From: JAZDDE01 sp039714435
GTDB taxonomy: Bacteria > Gemmatimonadota > Gemmatimonadetes > Palauibacterales > Palauibacteraceae
Assembly (NCBI GenBank): GCA_039714435.1
Contig: JBDLJJ010000001.1
Coordinates: 1-64,000 of the forward strand
Direction: 5' to 3'
DNA length: 64,000 nt
Shown here one piece after another: positions 42,469 through 51,609 of the stretch. Both the position numbers and the translations under genes were made by a program. The notes beneath the pieces are model-generated. The model made no database searches, had not been told where the DNA came from, and worked only from the letters and a program-made list of their open reading frames with translations. Numbering within the stretch: position 1 is the stretch's first letter; each line of letters begins with the position of its first letter.

Positions 42469-43008
42469 GTGAGACATGCAGTAGCGGCAGTTTTGGTAGG
42501 CCTGGTAAGCGCCAGCTGCGCCGGAGAGGGACCCGATACTGTGGCAGAACAGTTCTGGACAGCGGCCCAGGCGCGGGACATAGAAACCGTCGAGGCGCTT
42601 TCGGTCGAATCGGAGTCAACGCAGCTGAACTTCGAGAACGAAGACAACGCCATCGACGCGTTTGAACTAGGCGATTCGTTTGAAGAAGATGGCGAAACGC
42701 TGGTGCCGACATCGCTAAAGAGCAGCACTGGCGAAAAAGCCCTGGAGTTTGATTTCGAGACTGTGATGGTGAAGCGAGAGGGTGCATGGAAGGTGGATCT
42801 GGATGAGACGGGCAACCGGATGATCCGGGCTGTGCTGGGCGCGTCGATGGAAGAACTCGGCCAAGCCATCGGCGAGGGAATGAAAGAAGCGATGGAAGGT
42901 GTCGCGGAGGGAATGGCCGAGGGCATGAGAGAGATGGGCGAAGCTATGGGCGAGGCCATGGAGGAAGGTTTCGAGCCAGGCCAGGATCCGGAACCGGCCG
43001 CCGAGTAG
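42469..43008 (+). CDS. Small lipoprotein with a Gly/Met/Glu-rich heptad-like tail
   Basis: I use GTG 42469: GGAGG lies 4 bases upstream and it yields a lipoprotein signal (AVAAVLVGLVSASC). Upstream frame extends through the terminator and is unlikely to be translated. The 179-residue product has an NTF2/DUF4878-like core (AEQFWTAAQARDIETVEALS ... VKREGAWKVDLDE) and a tail of about 40 residues in which EGM/EAM/GEAM units recur every 4 to 7 residues, an amphipathic Met-rich helix. Function unknown; convergent with fbp. Confidence 0.75.
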   Translation: MRHAVAAVLVGLVSASCAGEGPDTVAEQFWTAAQARDIETVEALSVESESTQLNFENEDNAIDAFELGDSFEEDGETLVPTSLKSSTGEKALEFDFETVMVKREGAWKVDLDETGNRMIRAVLGASMEELGQAIGEGMKEAMEGVAEGMAEGMREMGEAMGEAMEEGFEPGQDPEPAAE

Positions 43009-43040
43009 CCCTGCGGCAGGGCAGTCCGGGTGTGGCCCGG
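43008..43040. terminator. Tandem hairpins between convergent genes
   Basis: GCCCTG-CGG-CAGGGC (43008-43022) directly after the lipoprotein stop, then CCGGG-TGTGG-CCCGG (43026-43040), 19 bases before the 3' end of fbp. Both are perfect stems without T-tracts; together they probably end transcription from both sides. Confidence 0.5.
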
Positions 43041-43058
43041 GAGTGTCAGCGAGCGGAG

Positions 43059-44072
43059 CTAGGCGCCGCCGCTCTTCCCGGCCAGGTAGGAGCCCGCCAT
43101 TTCGATGAGGTCTTTGGCGCCCATATAGAGTGGAATCGTCTGATGTAGCGCTGCAGGCTGGATCTGGAGGATGGGACGCGATCCGTCCGTAGCGGCTCCT
43201 CCCGCCTGTTCGCACACGAAGGCCAGGGGCGCAGCCTCATACAGAAGACGCAGCTTGCCATTTGGAGACCTGGTGTCGGCCGGATACATGAAGATCCCAC
43301 CGTACAACAGCGTGCGGTGGAAGTCGGCCACCAGCGACCCGACATATCTGTGCGAGAATCCGGGCTCCTCGCCATCATCGCCGCGCAGGTGGTCTACCAG
43401 GGCCTGCTGTCCGGGACTCCAGCGAGTGTAGTTGCCTTCGTTCGCGCTGTAGATACGTTTCCCGGGTGTGGGGATTCGAATCTCCGGATGAGATAGAAGA
43501 AACTCCCCGATGCTGGGATCCAGGGTAAAGCCGTGCACGGCCCGCCCTGTGGTGTACACGAGCACCGTGGACGACCCATACATGACGTATCCCGCCGCGA
43601 CCTGCTTGTAGCCGGGCTGAAGACAATCCTCAAGCGTTCCATCCCGTCCTTCAGTGCACTGCCGGTGAATCGAGAAAATGGTTCCGATAGAGATGTTGGC
43701 ATCTATATTGGAACTGCCGTCGAGCGGATCGAATAGCAGCACGTATTCGCCGGCCGGAAATTCGTCCGGTATGGGGAGCAGCTCTTCCGCCTCCTCCGAG
43801 GCCATGACGCACAGGAGGCCCGTGTGGTCGAAGGCCCGGAAGATCACTTCGTGCGCGTACTCGTCCAGCTTCTTGACCGCCTCGCCGTGCACGTTCTCGC
43901 GGCCCGTGTCCCCCAGGATGTCCACCAGGCCTGCCTTGCTGACCTCGCGGTGGATGAGTTTGGCCGCCAGCGTGAGCTCATGAAGAATACCGGTGAGCAC
44001 TCCCGTGGCCTCGGGATGATGGCGCTCCTGGTCCACGATAAAACGGCCGATCGTGACGACAGACCTCTGCAT
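43059..44072 (-). CDS. fbp: Class 1 fructose-1,6-bisphosphatase
   Basis: Gluconeogenic phosphatase, Mg2+-dependent. Seen in 337 residues: DEYAHEVIFRAF, metal site ASEEAEELL and LLFDPLDGSSNIDANISIGTIFSI, RYVGSLVADFHRTLLYGGIFMYPAD and LYEAAPLAFVCEQAGG. ATG 44072 is chosen because GGAGGAG stands 6 bases upstream. With ppdK in the same window it supports a gluconeogenic capacity. Separated from comEC by 82 bases containing an 8-bp inverted repeat. Confidence 0.96.
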   Translation of the reverse strand: MQRSVVTIGRFIVDQERHHPEATGVLTGILHELTLAAKLIHREVSKAGLVDILGDTGRENVHGEAVKKLDEYAHEVIFRAFDHTGLLCVMASEEAEELLPIPDEFPAGEYVLLFDPLDGSSNIDANISIGTIFSIHRQCTEGRDGTLEDCLQPGYKQVAAGYVMYGSSTVLVYTTGRAVHGFTLDPSIGEFLLSHPEIRIPTPGKRIYSANEGNYTRWSPGQQALVDHLRGDDGEEPGFSHRYVGSLVADFHRTLLYGGIFMYPADTRSPNGKLRLLYEAAPLAFVCEQAGGAATDGSRPILQIQPAALHQTIPLYMGAKDLIEMAGSYLAGKSGGA

Positions 44073-44113
44073 ATACGCTCCTCCGGGGGTTCTCTCTCGA
44101 GTCATTCCACAGT

Positions 44114-44147
44114 GCCCTGCGCCAAGAATAGCTTTGCGCCGCAGGGC
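44114..44147. repeat. Inverted repeat upstream of fbp
   Basis: GCCCTGCG (44114-44121) and CGCAGGGC (44140-44147) with an 18-base loop, between the comEC stop and fbp. Could be an operator for fbp or a comEC terminator stem; no T-tract. I see no good -35/-10 pair: TTGACG and TATTCT on the minus strand are 22 bases apart. Confidence 0.45.
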
Positions 44148-44154
44148 CGGTGCG

Positions 44155-46584
44155 TCAAGCGGTGGAAGGCAGGTCTCCTGACCGACCCAAACGCTTGCAC
44201 TGCGTTCCTTGCTGGTCCGTTCTCCAGATCGTCTCCACTCCCGCCGAGCCGAGGCGCGCCAGGACAGAGGCGTGGGGGTGGCCGTATCGATTTCCTCTGC
44301 CGCTGGAGATCACTACTTCCGGAGCCGCAACAGCGCTGAGCCATGGGCTCGATGACGACGTCTTGCTGCCGTGGTGTCCGACCTTGAGCAGATCCGCCCG
44401 TACTGAGTCGCGTGGCCAGCGGGCCAGAATCTCCGCCTCGAGTTTGGCTGAGGCATCGCCGGTGTTGAGGTACCGGAAACCTTCGTCCGTGGTGAGGCGG
44501 AACACGACGCTTGATTCATTCGCTCCGGTCACCCCAGCTGTGGAGCCCGGCTCGAGAGGACCCGGAGCCAGAACGGTTATCGTAACGTTGTCGAGCCGAA
44601 ACCGGTCTCCAGCGCCGACCGGGTACCAGACGGCTCCCTCCATTTCGACGTCGGCCAGAAACTCTTCGTAGGCCGGCTTGGCCAGAGGCCGTCCGCCGTC
44701 AAGAACTCGCCGGACGGAGAACTGCCGGAGCACATCCGCCGCCCCACCCAGATGATCCAGGTCCGGATGCGATAGAACCAGCAGGTCGATCTCCCGGGCC
44801 CCGTTCTGAGTCAGGAATCGGGTAATGGCTTGTCCCGCCTGTGGCGGGCCCGCGTCGAACAGAGCCCAGTGTCCGCGCTCGGTTCGCAGAACCGCGGCGT
44901 CTCCCTGCCCGACATCCAGCGTGCACAGCAGCGTCTCTCCCCGATGCCCGGCGGACAGTAGGGCAGGCATCGCGGTGAGTGATGCGAGCGCGAGTCCGGC
45001 GGCCGGCAACATCCGGCCCACGGGCCGGCCGGCGGCGAGCCGGCTCAAAATCCAGGCTAGCGCGAACATGGCAGCCCACTCGGCCGGGGACGGCGCTCGA
45101 ACCTGGGCGTTGGCGAACGGAAGCGCGGCGAAGAACTCGGCCACCCGCAGCAGGGTCTCGACCAACAAGTCTGAGGCCGCGGAGGCGAGGCTGCCCACAG
45201 CTCCCGGTAGAGCTACGGTGAGCGCCAGGCTGGCGACGGCCAAACCTACCAGCGGGGCTCCTATCAGATTCGAGAACAGCGCGACCGGAGCCGTCCGTCC
45301 GAAGTGCGCTGCGGCTATGGGAGCCGTGAAGGCCAGAGCTCCAGCGCTGGCGCCTGCCACTCGGCTCCACCGAACGGCACGCGAATCTGGCGCGGCGCGC
45401 CCCGTGCTCGACCGCCGGTCCGCGACGTACGTGCCCAGCCGAGTGCCCAGGTCGCTTCCGACGAGCAAGCCCAGGAAGCCGGCGAAGGACATCTGAAAGC
45501 CCGGATCCGTAACCGAAGCCGGATTCAGTACGAGCAGGGAGCCGGCTGCGAGCCCCAGCGCGTCGAGCACGCTGGCAGGGCTTCCGCGCAGGCGAGACAG
45601 TGAGAAGGCGGCAAACAGAACCCAGGCCCGCGCCGCTGCCGGCGGGGCGCCGATCATTAGCACGTACAGGCCCACCAGGAGAACCGCGGCGAGATAGCGG
45701 CGTGATCCGGGCAGGATAAATCCGGCCAGGCGCAGCGCTCCGAGTGCGATGAGACCGATGTGCAGACCAGAGATGGCCAGCAAGTGCGCCATTCCAGCGT
45801 CCGCGAAGGTTCGCCGAGTTTCGGGGCTGAGCTGGTCTCGCTCGGCCAGGGTAAGCGCCAGAGCGGCGGGTACCGCGCCTGGAGTCAGCCGGCTCGCCAG
45901 ACGGTCACGGATCCAGCCGCGCACCATGGTGAGCCGGTGGCTCGGAGCGCTCTGGACGTCGACGATCCGGGCCCCCGTGACCAGGCCCTGCCGCTGCGGA
46001 AGCGCAGGCCAGCCTGAGCCAGCCGGCTCCGCCGTCTGAAACGGCCGCCAGCGACCGCTCAACGCGACCTCCATCTCCCGCACCCGGGGCCCGCTGGCCG
46101 GTGGCTCGGCCTGCCCCCGCCCCAAGAAGACGATGAGCGAGGGAATGCGGCATTCTCTACCGGCGCTGGACAGACGGACGTCGCGCAGGGTCATGCGGGA
46201 CGTACTCTCGGCGCCGAGCGGGCTGAGGGGCGCGTTGGCCAGGCCGACAACTGACACGCGGTGGCCCGACTCCAAGTCAAGAGTGCACGCCAGGCCTAGT
46301 TGGCCGGCGGAGCGAACGCCCAGAGCGAACCCGGCTCCGGCAACCAGCGTCAGCCAGACCGCTAGCGGTACTCCACTCCCATGTAGGGCCGCGCGTACTG
46401 CCAGAGATCCCGCCACAAGACCGCCCAGGCCCAGGTACCAGGAGCTGCTGCTGGCTAATAAGGAGGATTCACCTGAACCGAGCCACAGGCCGGCCGCTAT
46501 GAACACCGCCAGGAGCAGCGCCGCGGCCAAGAGTGGGGACGGCCGGCGGAATGTGGCCGAAGATGTCTGCTGGCCCCCGCTCAC
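44155..46584 (-). CDS. comEC: ComEC/Rec2 family DNA-uptake channel
   Basis: 809 residues: N-terminal membrane helices and OB-like DUF4131 region, the competence domain with many helices (FADAGMAHLLAISGLHIGLIALGALRLAG is the family signature, here within about 230-270), and a C-terminal metallo-beta-lactamase domain (LDVGQGDAAVLRTERGHWALFDAGP; VLSHPDLDHLGGAADVL; VGHHGSKTSSS). All domains of a full ComEC are present, so natural transformation is possible, but no other competence gene is in view. Overlaps the LapA-like gene by 4 bases. Confidence 0.94.
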   Translation of the reverse strand: MSGGQQTSSATFRRPSPLLAAALLLAVFIAAGLWLGSGESSLLASSSSWYLGLGGLVAGSLAVRAALHGSGVPLAVWLTLVAGAGFALGVRSAGQLGLACTLDLESGHRVSVVGLANAPLSPLGAESTSRMTLRDVRLSSAGRECRIPSLIVFLGRGQAEPPASGPRVREMEVALSGRWRPFQTAEPAGSGWPALPQRQGLVTGARIVDVQSAPSHRLTMVRGWIRDRLASRLTPGAVPAALALTLAERDQLSPETRRTFADAGMAHLLAISGLHIGLIALGALRLAGFILPGSRRYLAAVLLVGLYVLMIGAPPAAARAWVLFAAFSLSRLRGSPASVLDALGLAAGSLLVLNPASVTDPGFQMSFAGFLGLLVGSDLGTRLGTYVADRRSSTGRAAPDSRAVRWSRVAGASAGALAFTAPIAAAHFGRTAPVALFSNLIGAPLVGLAVASLALTVALPGAVGSLASAASDLLVETLLRVAEFFAALPFANAQVRAPSPAEWAAMFALAWILSRLAAGRPVGRMLPAAGLALASLTAMPALLSAGHRGETLLCTLDVGQGDAAVLRTERGHWALFDAGPPQAGQAITRFLTQNGAREIDLLVLSHPDLDHLGGAADVLRQFSVRRVLDGGRPLAKPAYEEFLADVEMEGAVWYPVGAGDRFRLDNVTITVLAPGPLEPGSTAGVTGANESSVVFRLTTDEGFRYLNTGDASAKLEAEILARWPRDSVRADLLKVGHHGSKTSSSSPWLSAVAAPEVVISSGRGNRYGHPHASVLARLGSAGVETIWRTDQQGTQCKRLGRSGDLPSTA

Positions 46585-46835
46585 TCGTCTTTCTGCAGAA
46601 TCTCTTTGTAGCGGCGGAGCATTCGGCGTGTCCGCAGATCGGCCCGCAGTCCCACGAGCACTACGGAGATCATGCCCAGGAGTGCGGCGCTGAACACCAG
46701 GGCCGGAACGGATACGGAGTCAAGCGTGACGATGCCCAGCCGTATCTGGACACGCTGGGATCCGTTGGCGGCCGCGAACCAGAACGCCAGCAGGGCGGCC
46801 CCTACGCCTGTCAGAACAACGAGTCCGCGGCTCAC
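46581..46835 (-). CDS. LapA-domain (DUF1049) small membrane protein
   Basis: 84 residues with two membrane helices (LVVLTGVGAALLAFWFAAAN; VPALVFSAALLGMISVVLVGL) and a basic coiled tail (LRTRRMLRRYKEILQKDE), the layout of LapA-domain proteins linked to lipopolysaccharide assembly. GTG start overlapping the miaB stop and a 4-base overlap with comEC. Role inferred from the family only. Confidence 0.8.
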   Translation of the reverse strand: MSRGLVVLTGVGAALLAFWFAAANGSQRVQIRLGIVTLDSVSVPALVFSAALLGMISVVLVGLRADLRTRRMLRRYKEILQKDE

Positions 46836-48235
46836 GCTACCTGCTCACCGCGGAAGGTCGCCCCCGATGTGCTCACAATGCGGACCTTGTGGTACTCACC
46901 TACCCTCGCCCTCCGACCCGGGAAGGCTACCACTTTGTTCCCTTCCGTCCGGCCCAGAAGGTCGCCTTCGCTGCGGGCGGAGCGCTCCACCAGCACTTCT
47001 ACAATGCGGCCTACTTGAGCCAGGTTGATCTCACGTTGGATCCGCCGGTGCACGTCGATCACCGTAGCCAGGCGCCGTCTGGCCTCGGCGTCGGGCACAC
47101 TATCGGCCGGCGGGAGACGGGTCGCCGGCGTGCCGTCCCGGGCCGAGAACCGGTACAGGTAAGCATCGTCGAATCTCGCCGTCTGGAGTACGCTGATCGT
47201 TTCGTCAAAATCGGCCTCCGTCTCACCCGGGAAGCCGACAATGACGTCGGTGGAGAGCGTGATGTCGGGAATCGCGGCCCGAACTCGATCCACCGTGTCC
47301 AGGAACCGCTCGGCCGTGTAGCGGCGCACCATGCGCCGCAGGACGCGGTTCGACCCGGACTGAAGTGGAAGGTGGAGTTGTTTGCAGACAGCTTCCTCCT
47401 GGCTCATGACGTCTATCAAACGCTGATTCACATCGTTGGGGTGAGGTGAGGTAAATCGAACCCGCCGAATTCCAGGCACACGCGCCACTCCTCTCAGCAG
47501 GCGCGCGAAATCCCAATCGTCCGACTCGTACGAATTGACCGTCTGTCCCAGCAGAGTGACCTCCGTGAACCCGTCCGCCACCGCTAGCCTCACGTCGTTC
47601 AGAACCGCGCCGGCTTCCCGGTTCTTCTCGGAACCCCTGACATAAGGAACGATGCAGAAAGTGCATCTGTGGTCGCAGCCTCGCTGGACCGTGATCCACG
47701 CTGTGACTCCTTCCCTGCGAACAGCACTGATTCCCTCATAGTTTTCGTCTGCGTCCAGTTCCAGGAGCGTCTGTCCGCGAGGAAGCTCTCCCTGGCGAAT
47801 CTCCTCGATGGCCTCGCCCAGGCGCCGGTACGCATCGGGACCCGCAACCAGATCCACACCCGCGTTCTGGGCTAGAAGGTCGTTGCCGACGCGCTGCGCC
47901 ATGCATCCAGTCACGGCCAGCACCAGTTCCGGCCGCTCGACCCGATACTGCTGAAGCTGACCCACCCGTCCGCGAACCCGGCGCTCCGCGTTCTCCCGAA
48001 TGGCGCATGTGTTCACGACGATAACGTCGGCCTGAGCCGGGTCGTCTACCAGGGCATAGCCCTGCGATGTGAGGACGCGGGACATAAGCTCCGTGTCGCT
48101 TACGTTCATCTGACATCCGTACGTCTCGATGAAAGCGTTTCCGCCGCCGGGCCGGACAGCGCGTGCGTCCGGGCTGGCCTCATCTGAGGCGGGGGCCGCT
48201 GCCTGATGCTCTTCTCCAGCCACGCGCAGCTGCAC
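46832..48235 (-). CDS. miaB: tRNA-2-methylthio-N6-dimethylallyladenosine synthase
   Basis: Radical-SAM methylthiotransferase modifying A37 of tRNAs reading UNN codons. Seen: N-terminal cluster motif FIETYGCQMNVSDTE, further Cys in VVNTCAIRENAE and AVTGCMAQR, radical-SAM CxxxCxxC as RGCDHRCTFCIVPYVRG, and a C-terminal TRAM domain (VEVLVERSARSEGDLLGRTEGNKVV). The start is uncertain: the open frame runs to 48463 and would overlap the divergent gene. GTG 48235 is preferred (AGGG six bases upstream; 467 residues, near the usual length); GTG 48250 and 48265 are alternatives. Confidence 0.94.
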   Translation of the reverse strand: MQLRVAGEEHQAAAPASDEASPDARAVRPGGGNAFIETYGCQMNVSDTELMSRVLTSQGYALVDDPAQADVIVVNTCAIRENAERRVRGRVGQLQQYRVERPELVLAVTGCMAQRVGNDLLAQNAGVDLVAGPDAYRRLGEAIEEIRQGELPRGQTLLELDADENYEGISAVRREGVTAWITVQRGCDHRCTFCIVPYVRGSEKNREAGAVLNDVRLAVADGFTEVTLLGQTVNSYESDDWDFARLLRGVARVPGIRRVRFTSPHPNDVNQRLIDVMSQEEAVCKQLHLPLQSGSNRVLRRMVRRYTAERFLDTVDRVRAAIPDITLSTDVIVGFPGETEADFDETISVLQTARFDDAYLYRFSARDGTPATRLPPADSVPDAEARRRLATVIDVHRRIQREINLAQVGRIVEVLVERSARSEGDLLGRTEGNKVVAFPGRRARVGEYHKVRIVSTSGATFRGEQVA

Positions 48236-48373
48236 GAGCTTCCCTGCCACCTGATCTCTGATCACCGCGGTCCGATATCCTATAGAAATGGGACTCAACT
48301 GGGCTTCATCTGGAGGGAATGTAGTCTGAATCGGCGTGTGTGGGCTACCAGGATGTGAGGCGGCCGCCGCCAA

Positions 48374-48402
48374 TTGCCCCAATCGACCAGATTGGGTAGG
48401 AT
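48374..48402 (+). promoter_or_regulatory. Promoter with internal dyad, alpha/beta hydrolase gene
   Basis: TTGCCC (48374-48379), 17-base spacer, TAGGAT (48397-48402). The spacer is almost filled by the perfect dyad CCCAATC-GACCA-GATTGGG (48378-48396). The -10 ends 6 bases before the ATG at 48409, so the mRNA would be leaderless. A regulator binding the dyad would sit exactly between -35 and -10. Confidence 0.55.
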
Positions 48403-48408
48403 CGGCCC

Positions 48409-49134
48409 ATGAAAGAGCCTCAGCCGTTCGGGTTCGGAGACATCTCCGTTCCCGTTCAGACATTCGGCAACGGGTCGCGGCGAGTGCTGTTTCTTCCCGG
48501 CATGGGGGTCCACCCCAGTTACTACGAGGAGAGCCTGGCGCGGCTGTCTCGACATGTTCGCCTCATCACCCCGGATCTCTCGTTCCGCAGCCGCGGTGAG
48601 CTACCGCAGGCGATCACGGAATACCGCAGGCTCGCAGCCGAACTCGCCCGCGCCTTTGGACCTCTGGATGCGACCGTGGGCCACTCCTTCGGTGGCCTGG
48701 TCGCGCTGCTGTGCGAGCAGCACGCTATCGCACTGTCTCCGACCGTCCCGGTTCGGATCGGCTGGATAAGGAAGTTCGGGAGGTCCGTCCTCATGCAGCT
48801 GCGGGAGTACGCAGGGCTGGAGGGCCGAAAAGGACCCAGGTGGGCGTTCGGCCTGCTCCGCGACTACGCGGGCAGAGTCTTCACGCGGCCAGATCTGCTG
48901 TTTCCGGTTGTCGGCGCGACGATGGGAAACCCGGCAGAGCCGTTCCTGCCCAGCGCTCCCAGGGCCCACGTCGTCCTGGCGGAGCGTGATCATCTGTACA
49001 CCCGTAGCGAGTCGGAGCGGTACCTCGAGGCGGGGGGAGAGAGTATGGTCGTGCGCACGGTGCAGCGAGGCCACGGGTGGCCTGGCACCGATCCAGTCCT
49101 ATTCGAACAGCAGGTGCTCCAGGCCCTGGACTAG
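48409..49134 (+). CDS. Alpha/beta-hydrolase fold protein
   Basis: 241 residues. Seen: oxyanion strand VLFLPGMGVHPSYYEESLARLS, nucleophile elbow GHSFGG (Ser93), and the late acid and base in LAERDHLY and RGHGWPG. The triad is complete, so it is probably an active esterase, lipase or peptidase; the lid region (about 110-165) is basic and rich in Arg. Substrate unknown. Divergent from miaB, convergent with the outer-membrane protein gene. There is no Shine-Dalgarno before the ATG. Confidence 0.82.
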   Translation: MKEPQPFGFGDISVPVQTFGNGSRRVLFLPGMGVHPSYYEESLARLSRHVRLITPDLSFRSRGELPQAITEYRRLAAELARAFGPLDATVGHSFGGLVALLCEQHAIALSPTVPVRIGWIRKFGRSVLMQLREYAGLEGRKGPRWAFGLLRDYAGRVFTRPDLLFPVVGATMGNPAEPFLPSAPRAHVVLAERDHLYTRSESERYLEAGGESMVVRTVQRGHGWPGTDPVLFEQQVLQALD

Positions 49135-49159
49135 GGCTAGGGACGGCGCGGCGCCCAGA

Positions 49160-50350
49160 CTACGGGCGGCGAATCGAGATCGTAAGCGCCGTGCGGGTGA
49201 ATGACTCCTCAAAGCCGGACACTGCCGCCTCCCCTCTCGAACCGACCTCGCCGGACAGGTCCAGCACGGCCTTTCCACCAGCCGTCGAGAGTCCAAGCCC
49301 GAACGTAACTGCGGTCTCTCTGGCCTGCCGCCTCCCGATCGGAAAGAACGGAAGGTCCGCAAAACGGTACCCCAGGCGAAGCGGGACGCTAGCCGAACCC
49401 AACGTCAGATGGCTCCATTCGATTCCGCCGCCGGCCCAGGTAACGCTCGCTACTCCGACGCTGTTGAAGTCGCCCTTGGCTCTGGACCACTGACTCCAGC
49501 CACCCGACGCGGCCAGCAGGAGCTTCGGAGACAGGCGCGCCGAACCGCCGAAAGCTACTTCGATGGGCATGTCGAACTGTTGCGTCACGCCTGTGTCCTG
49601 CTGGTCGGCCTCGAGCGCTGATGTCCGGCTCACCGAGCCGCCGATTCGAAACCGGCCATCGGCCTCCCAGGCCAGGCCACCTCTGATCCGGCTCGCGGCG
49701 TACGTCAGCCTCGAAAAGTCCTCCACCGGTGTCAGTGTGGGCATGACGCCCGTGGGGTCCGCTTCGAAGCGCCGCGATACGACCTGCCGCAGCGCCCCGA
49801 ACACCGGCCCACCGGAGACACCGACGGTCAAAGGTCCCACGCGGCGGGCAAGCGATATGTCCAGGGAACTGATGCCGCCATCGTGTTCACGCTTCTCTTC
49901 GAAGGGGAATCGCCCGAAAGAGGTCACCAGGGTGTCGGGAAATACGACCAGAAAGTCCTGGTCCAGTTCGTTTCGCAGCCCCACTCCGACCACCCAGCGC
50001 CCGATCGGGACCACGGCCTGCATGAGACCGATCCGGCTTCGCTTGGCCTGATCTTCGCCGCCCGCCGTGACGAGAGTGATGCTTTCCGGATTCAGCGACA
50101 AGCCGATAACGTTGCCCGCGAAGCCCGTCAGGTCGGCGGGATTGAGAAGGTTGAGCGAGCCCCCCAGCAAGCCGACAGCCGCACCACCGAGCGCAGCCGT
50201 TCGCCCATCCGTGGCGGCCACGGGCGCCCCGAGTCCGAGCGACGTGACCGGCACCTGGGCCTCGAGCACGTCTGGATGTGCCATCAGGGCCAAACCCGAC
50301 GCGAGAACGGACAAGGCCTGCAGGGCCAGGGGGCGTGGTGCGTTCATCAT
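49160..50350 (-). CDS. Predicted outer-membrane beta-barrel protein
   Basis: 396 residues with a signal peptide (LALQALSVLASGLALMAHP ... LEAQ) and then alternating amphipathic strands with many Gly and aromatic residues (RIGLMQAVVPIGRWVVGVGL; VPLRLGYRFADLPF; ARETAVTFGLGLSTAGG), ending in a basic-hydrophobic strand (TALTISIRRP). It resembles the PorV/FadL-like barrels of the Bacteroidetes-Gemmatimonadota range, but I cannot name the family. ATGA overlap with the upstream lipoprotein gene suggests the two proteins work together in the envelope. Confidence 0.7.
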   Translation of the reverse strand: MMNAPRPLALQALSVLASGLALMAHPDVLEAQVPVTSLGLGAPVAATDGRTAALGGAAVGLLGGSLNLLNPADLTGFAGNVIGLSLNPESITLVTAGGEDQAKRSRIGLMQAVVPIGRWVVGVGLRNELDQDFLVVFPDTLVTSFGRFPFEEKREHDGGISSLDISLARRVGPLTVGVSGGPVFGALRQVVSRRFEADPTGVMPTLTPVEDFSRLTYAASRIRGGLAWEADGRFRIGGSVSRTSALEADQQDTGVTQQFDMPIEVAFGGSARLSPKLLLAASGGWSQWSRAKGDFNSVGVASVTWAGGGIEWSHLTLGSASVPLRLGYRFADLPFFPIGRRQARETAVTFGLGLSTAGGKAVLDLSGEVGSRGEAAVSGFEESFTRTALTISIRRP

Positions 50351-51609
50351 GGCAGCTCGAACTCGGTGGGTGGTGTCACGATGAGGCGCAGTCCGGGCTG
50401 GAAAGCCGGCGCCGATTGAGAAGATCCGAACTCCCAGCGTCCGAGCGTCGTCCCTTCGGGAATCGTTCGCAGACCTAAATTAATAAACTGGATCGTGTCG
50501 TTGCTCGACCAGCGCTGCAACAGGGCCGTGGCAGGAAACTCCAGACTCACACCAGCCGCCAGAGAATCGGGATCGAGAACTTCCGCTCCGAGCCCCAGAT
50601 TGGGTCCAACCGGCACCTTTTCTCCTTCGGTGAGCGGATCTCCGGTTACTTCGAAAGCACCAGCGGCAATCGACTGGGTCAGTGCGAACGGGTCCGTGGG
50701 AGTAGCCAGCGGGCGGAGCTGGAACACCGCGTCGTTGATCACCGCGCCTCGAAGCGCGAAACCCGCCACAGATTCCGGAATTTGAAACCTTATGTACGCC
50801 CGGGCGGCCGGAAGACCTCCGAGCCGCAGACCGAGGCCGACTGCAGGCGGCGGCGGATCGAAAATGAATGTCTGCTCGGAAGGGGTTCGCGCTACCTGAA
50901 CGACCGTGTCGCCCGCCGCGGCGCCCAACAGCAGGGCCGTCGCCGACACCTGTAGCACTACACCACGGGCCTCCATGGAGAGCGCCAGACCGGGTTCGCC
51001 ATCGGTGGCCCTCCAGGCCGTGAAGAGAGAGTCGATGTTGCCCGACAGGGGAACGAAAATCGTGTCGGGAAAGGTCTCCGCAGTCAGAGTGTCGAGGTCA
51101 AGCGTGCCCAGGAGCGCGCCCAGGTCTCCCCCAGGGATCATCCAGGGGACGCCAGCCGAGGCCTCGCTCCAGGTCGCCTCTCGTTCCACGAAAGAACCGT
51201 CCAGGCTGAAGGCCGAAAGCGAGAACGGGGCAGCGAAAGCGGAATCAGGCAGGACCGAGAGAACGGTATCCACCACGAGCCTCAGGGACGCTGCAACGAA
51301 CGAGTCGACCGCAACCCGAAGCGTCGTGTCGACCTGCACCGAGTCGGGAATGGTCGAGAACCGCGCCAGCATGCGCGAATCCAGACCGTCTTGATCCGCT
51401 ACTATGCTGAACGGCGCCGCGCCCGGGATCGCGTAGCCGACATATGTCGTGTCTTCAAACGACACGAAGTCAGCCGCCCGAAGCTCGATTTCTACGGTTG
51501 GCGCCGAGCTCCCTGGAGCGTCTTCCGGGGAGACATCCGTAATCGCGTCCTCGGTGCAACCGGCCGCCGTCAGCAGCGAGAACAAAATCGCCGCACGTAT
51601 ACGGGTCAC
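50347..51609 (-). CDS. Hypothetical lipoprotein, DNRLRE/DUF4270-like beta-sandwich
   Basis: 420 residues starting with a lipoprotein signal (AAILFSLLTAAGC). Two halves contain stretches typical of parallel beta-sandwich adhesion modules: ATWSEASAGVPWMIPGGDL and AYIRFQIPESV followed by AVINDAVFQL. GTG start overlapping the cdd stop (GTGA) and ATGA overlap with the barrel protein. Function unknown; probably a surface partner of the barrel. Not confidently assigned to a family. Confidence 0.6.
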   Translation of the reverse strand: MTRIRAAILFSLLTAAGCTEDAITDVSPEDAPGSSAPTVEIELRAADFVSFEDTTYVGYAIPGAAPFSIVADQDGLDSRMLARFSTIPDSVQVDTTLRVAVDSFVAASLRLVVDTVLSVLPDSAFAAPFSLSAFSLDGSFVEREATWSEASAGVPWMIPGGDLGALLGTLDLDTLTAETFPDTIFVPLSGNIDSLFTAWRATDGEPGLALSMEARGVVLQVSATALLLGAAAGDTVVQVARTPSEQTFIFDPPPPAVGLGLRLGGLPAARAYIRFQIPESVAGFALRGAVINDAVFQLRPLATPTDPFALTQSIAAGAFEVTGDPLTEGEKVPVGPNLGLGAEVLDPDSLAAGVSLEFPATALLQRWSSNDTIQFINLGLRTIPEGTTLGRWEFGSSQSAPAFQPGLRLIVTPPTEFELP

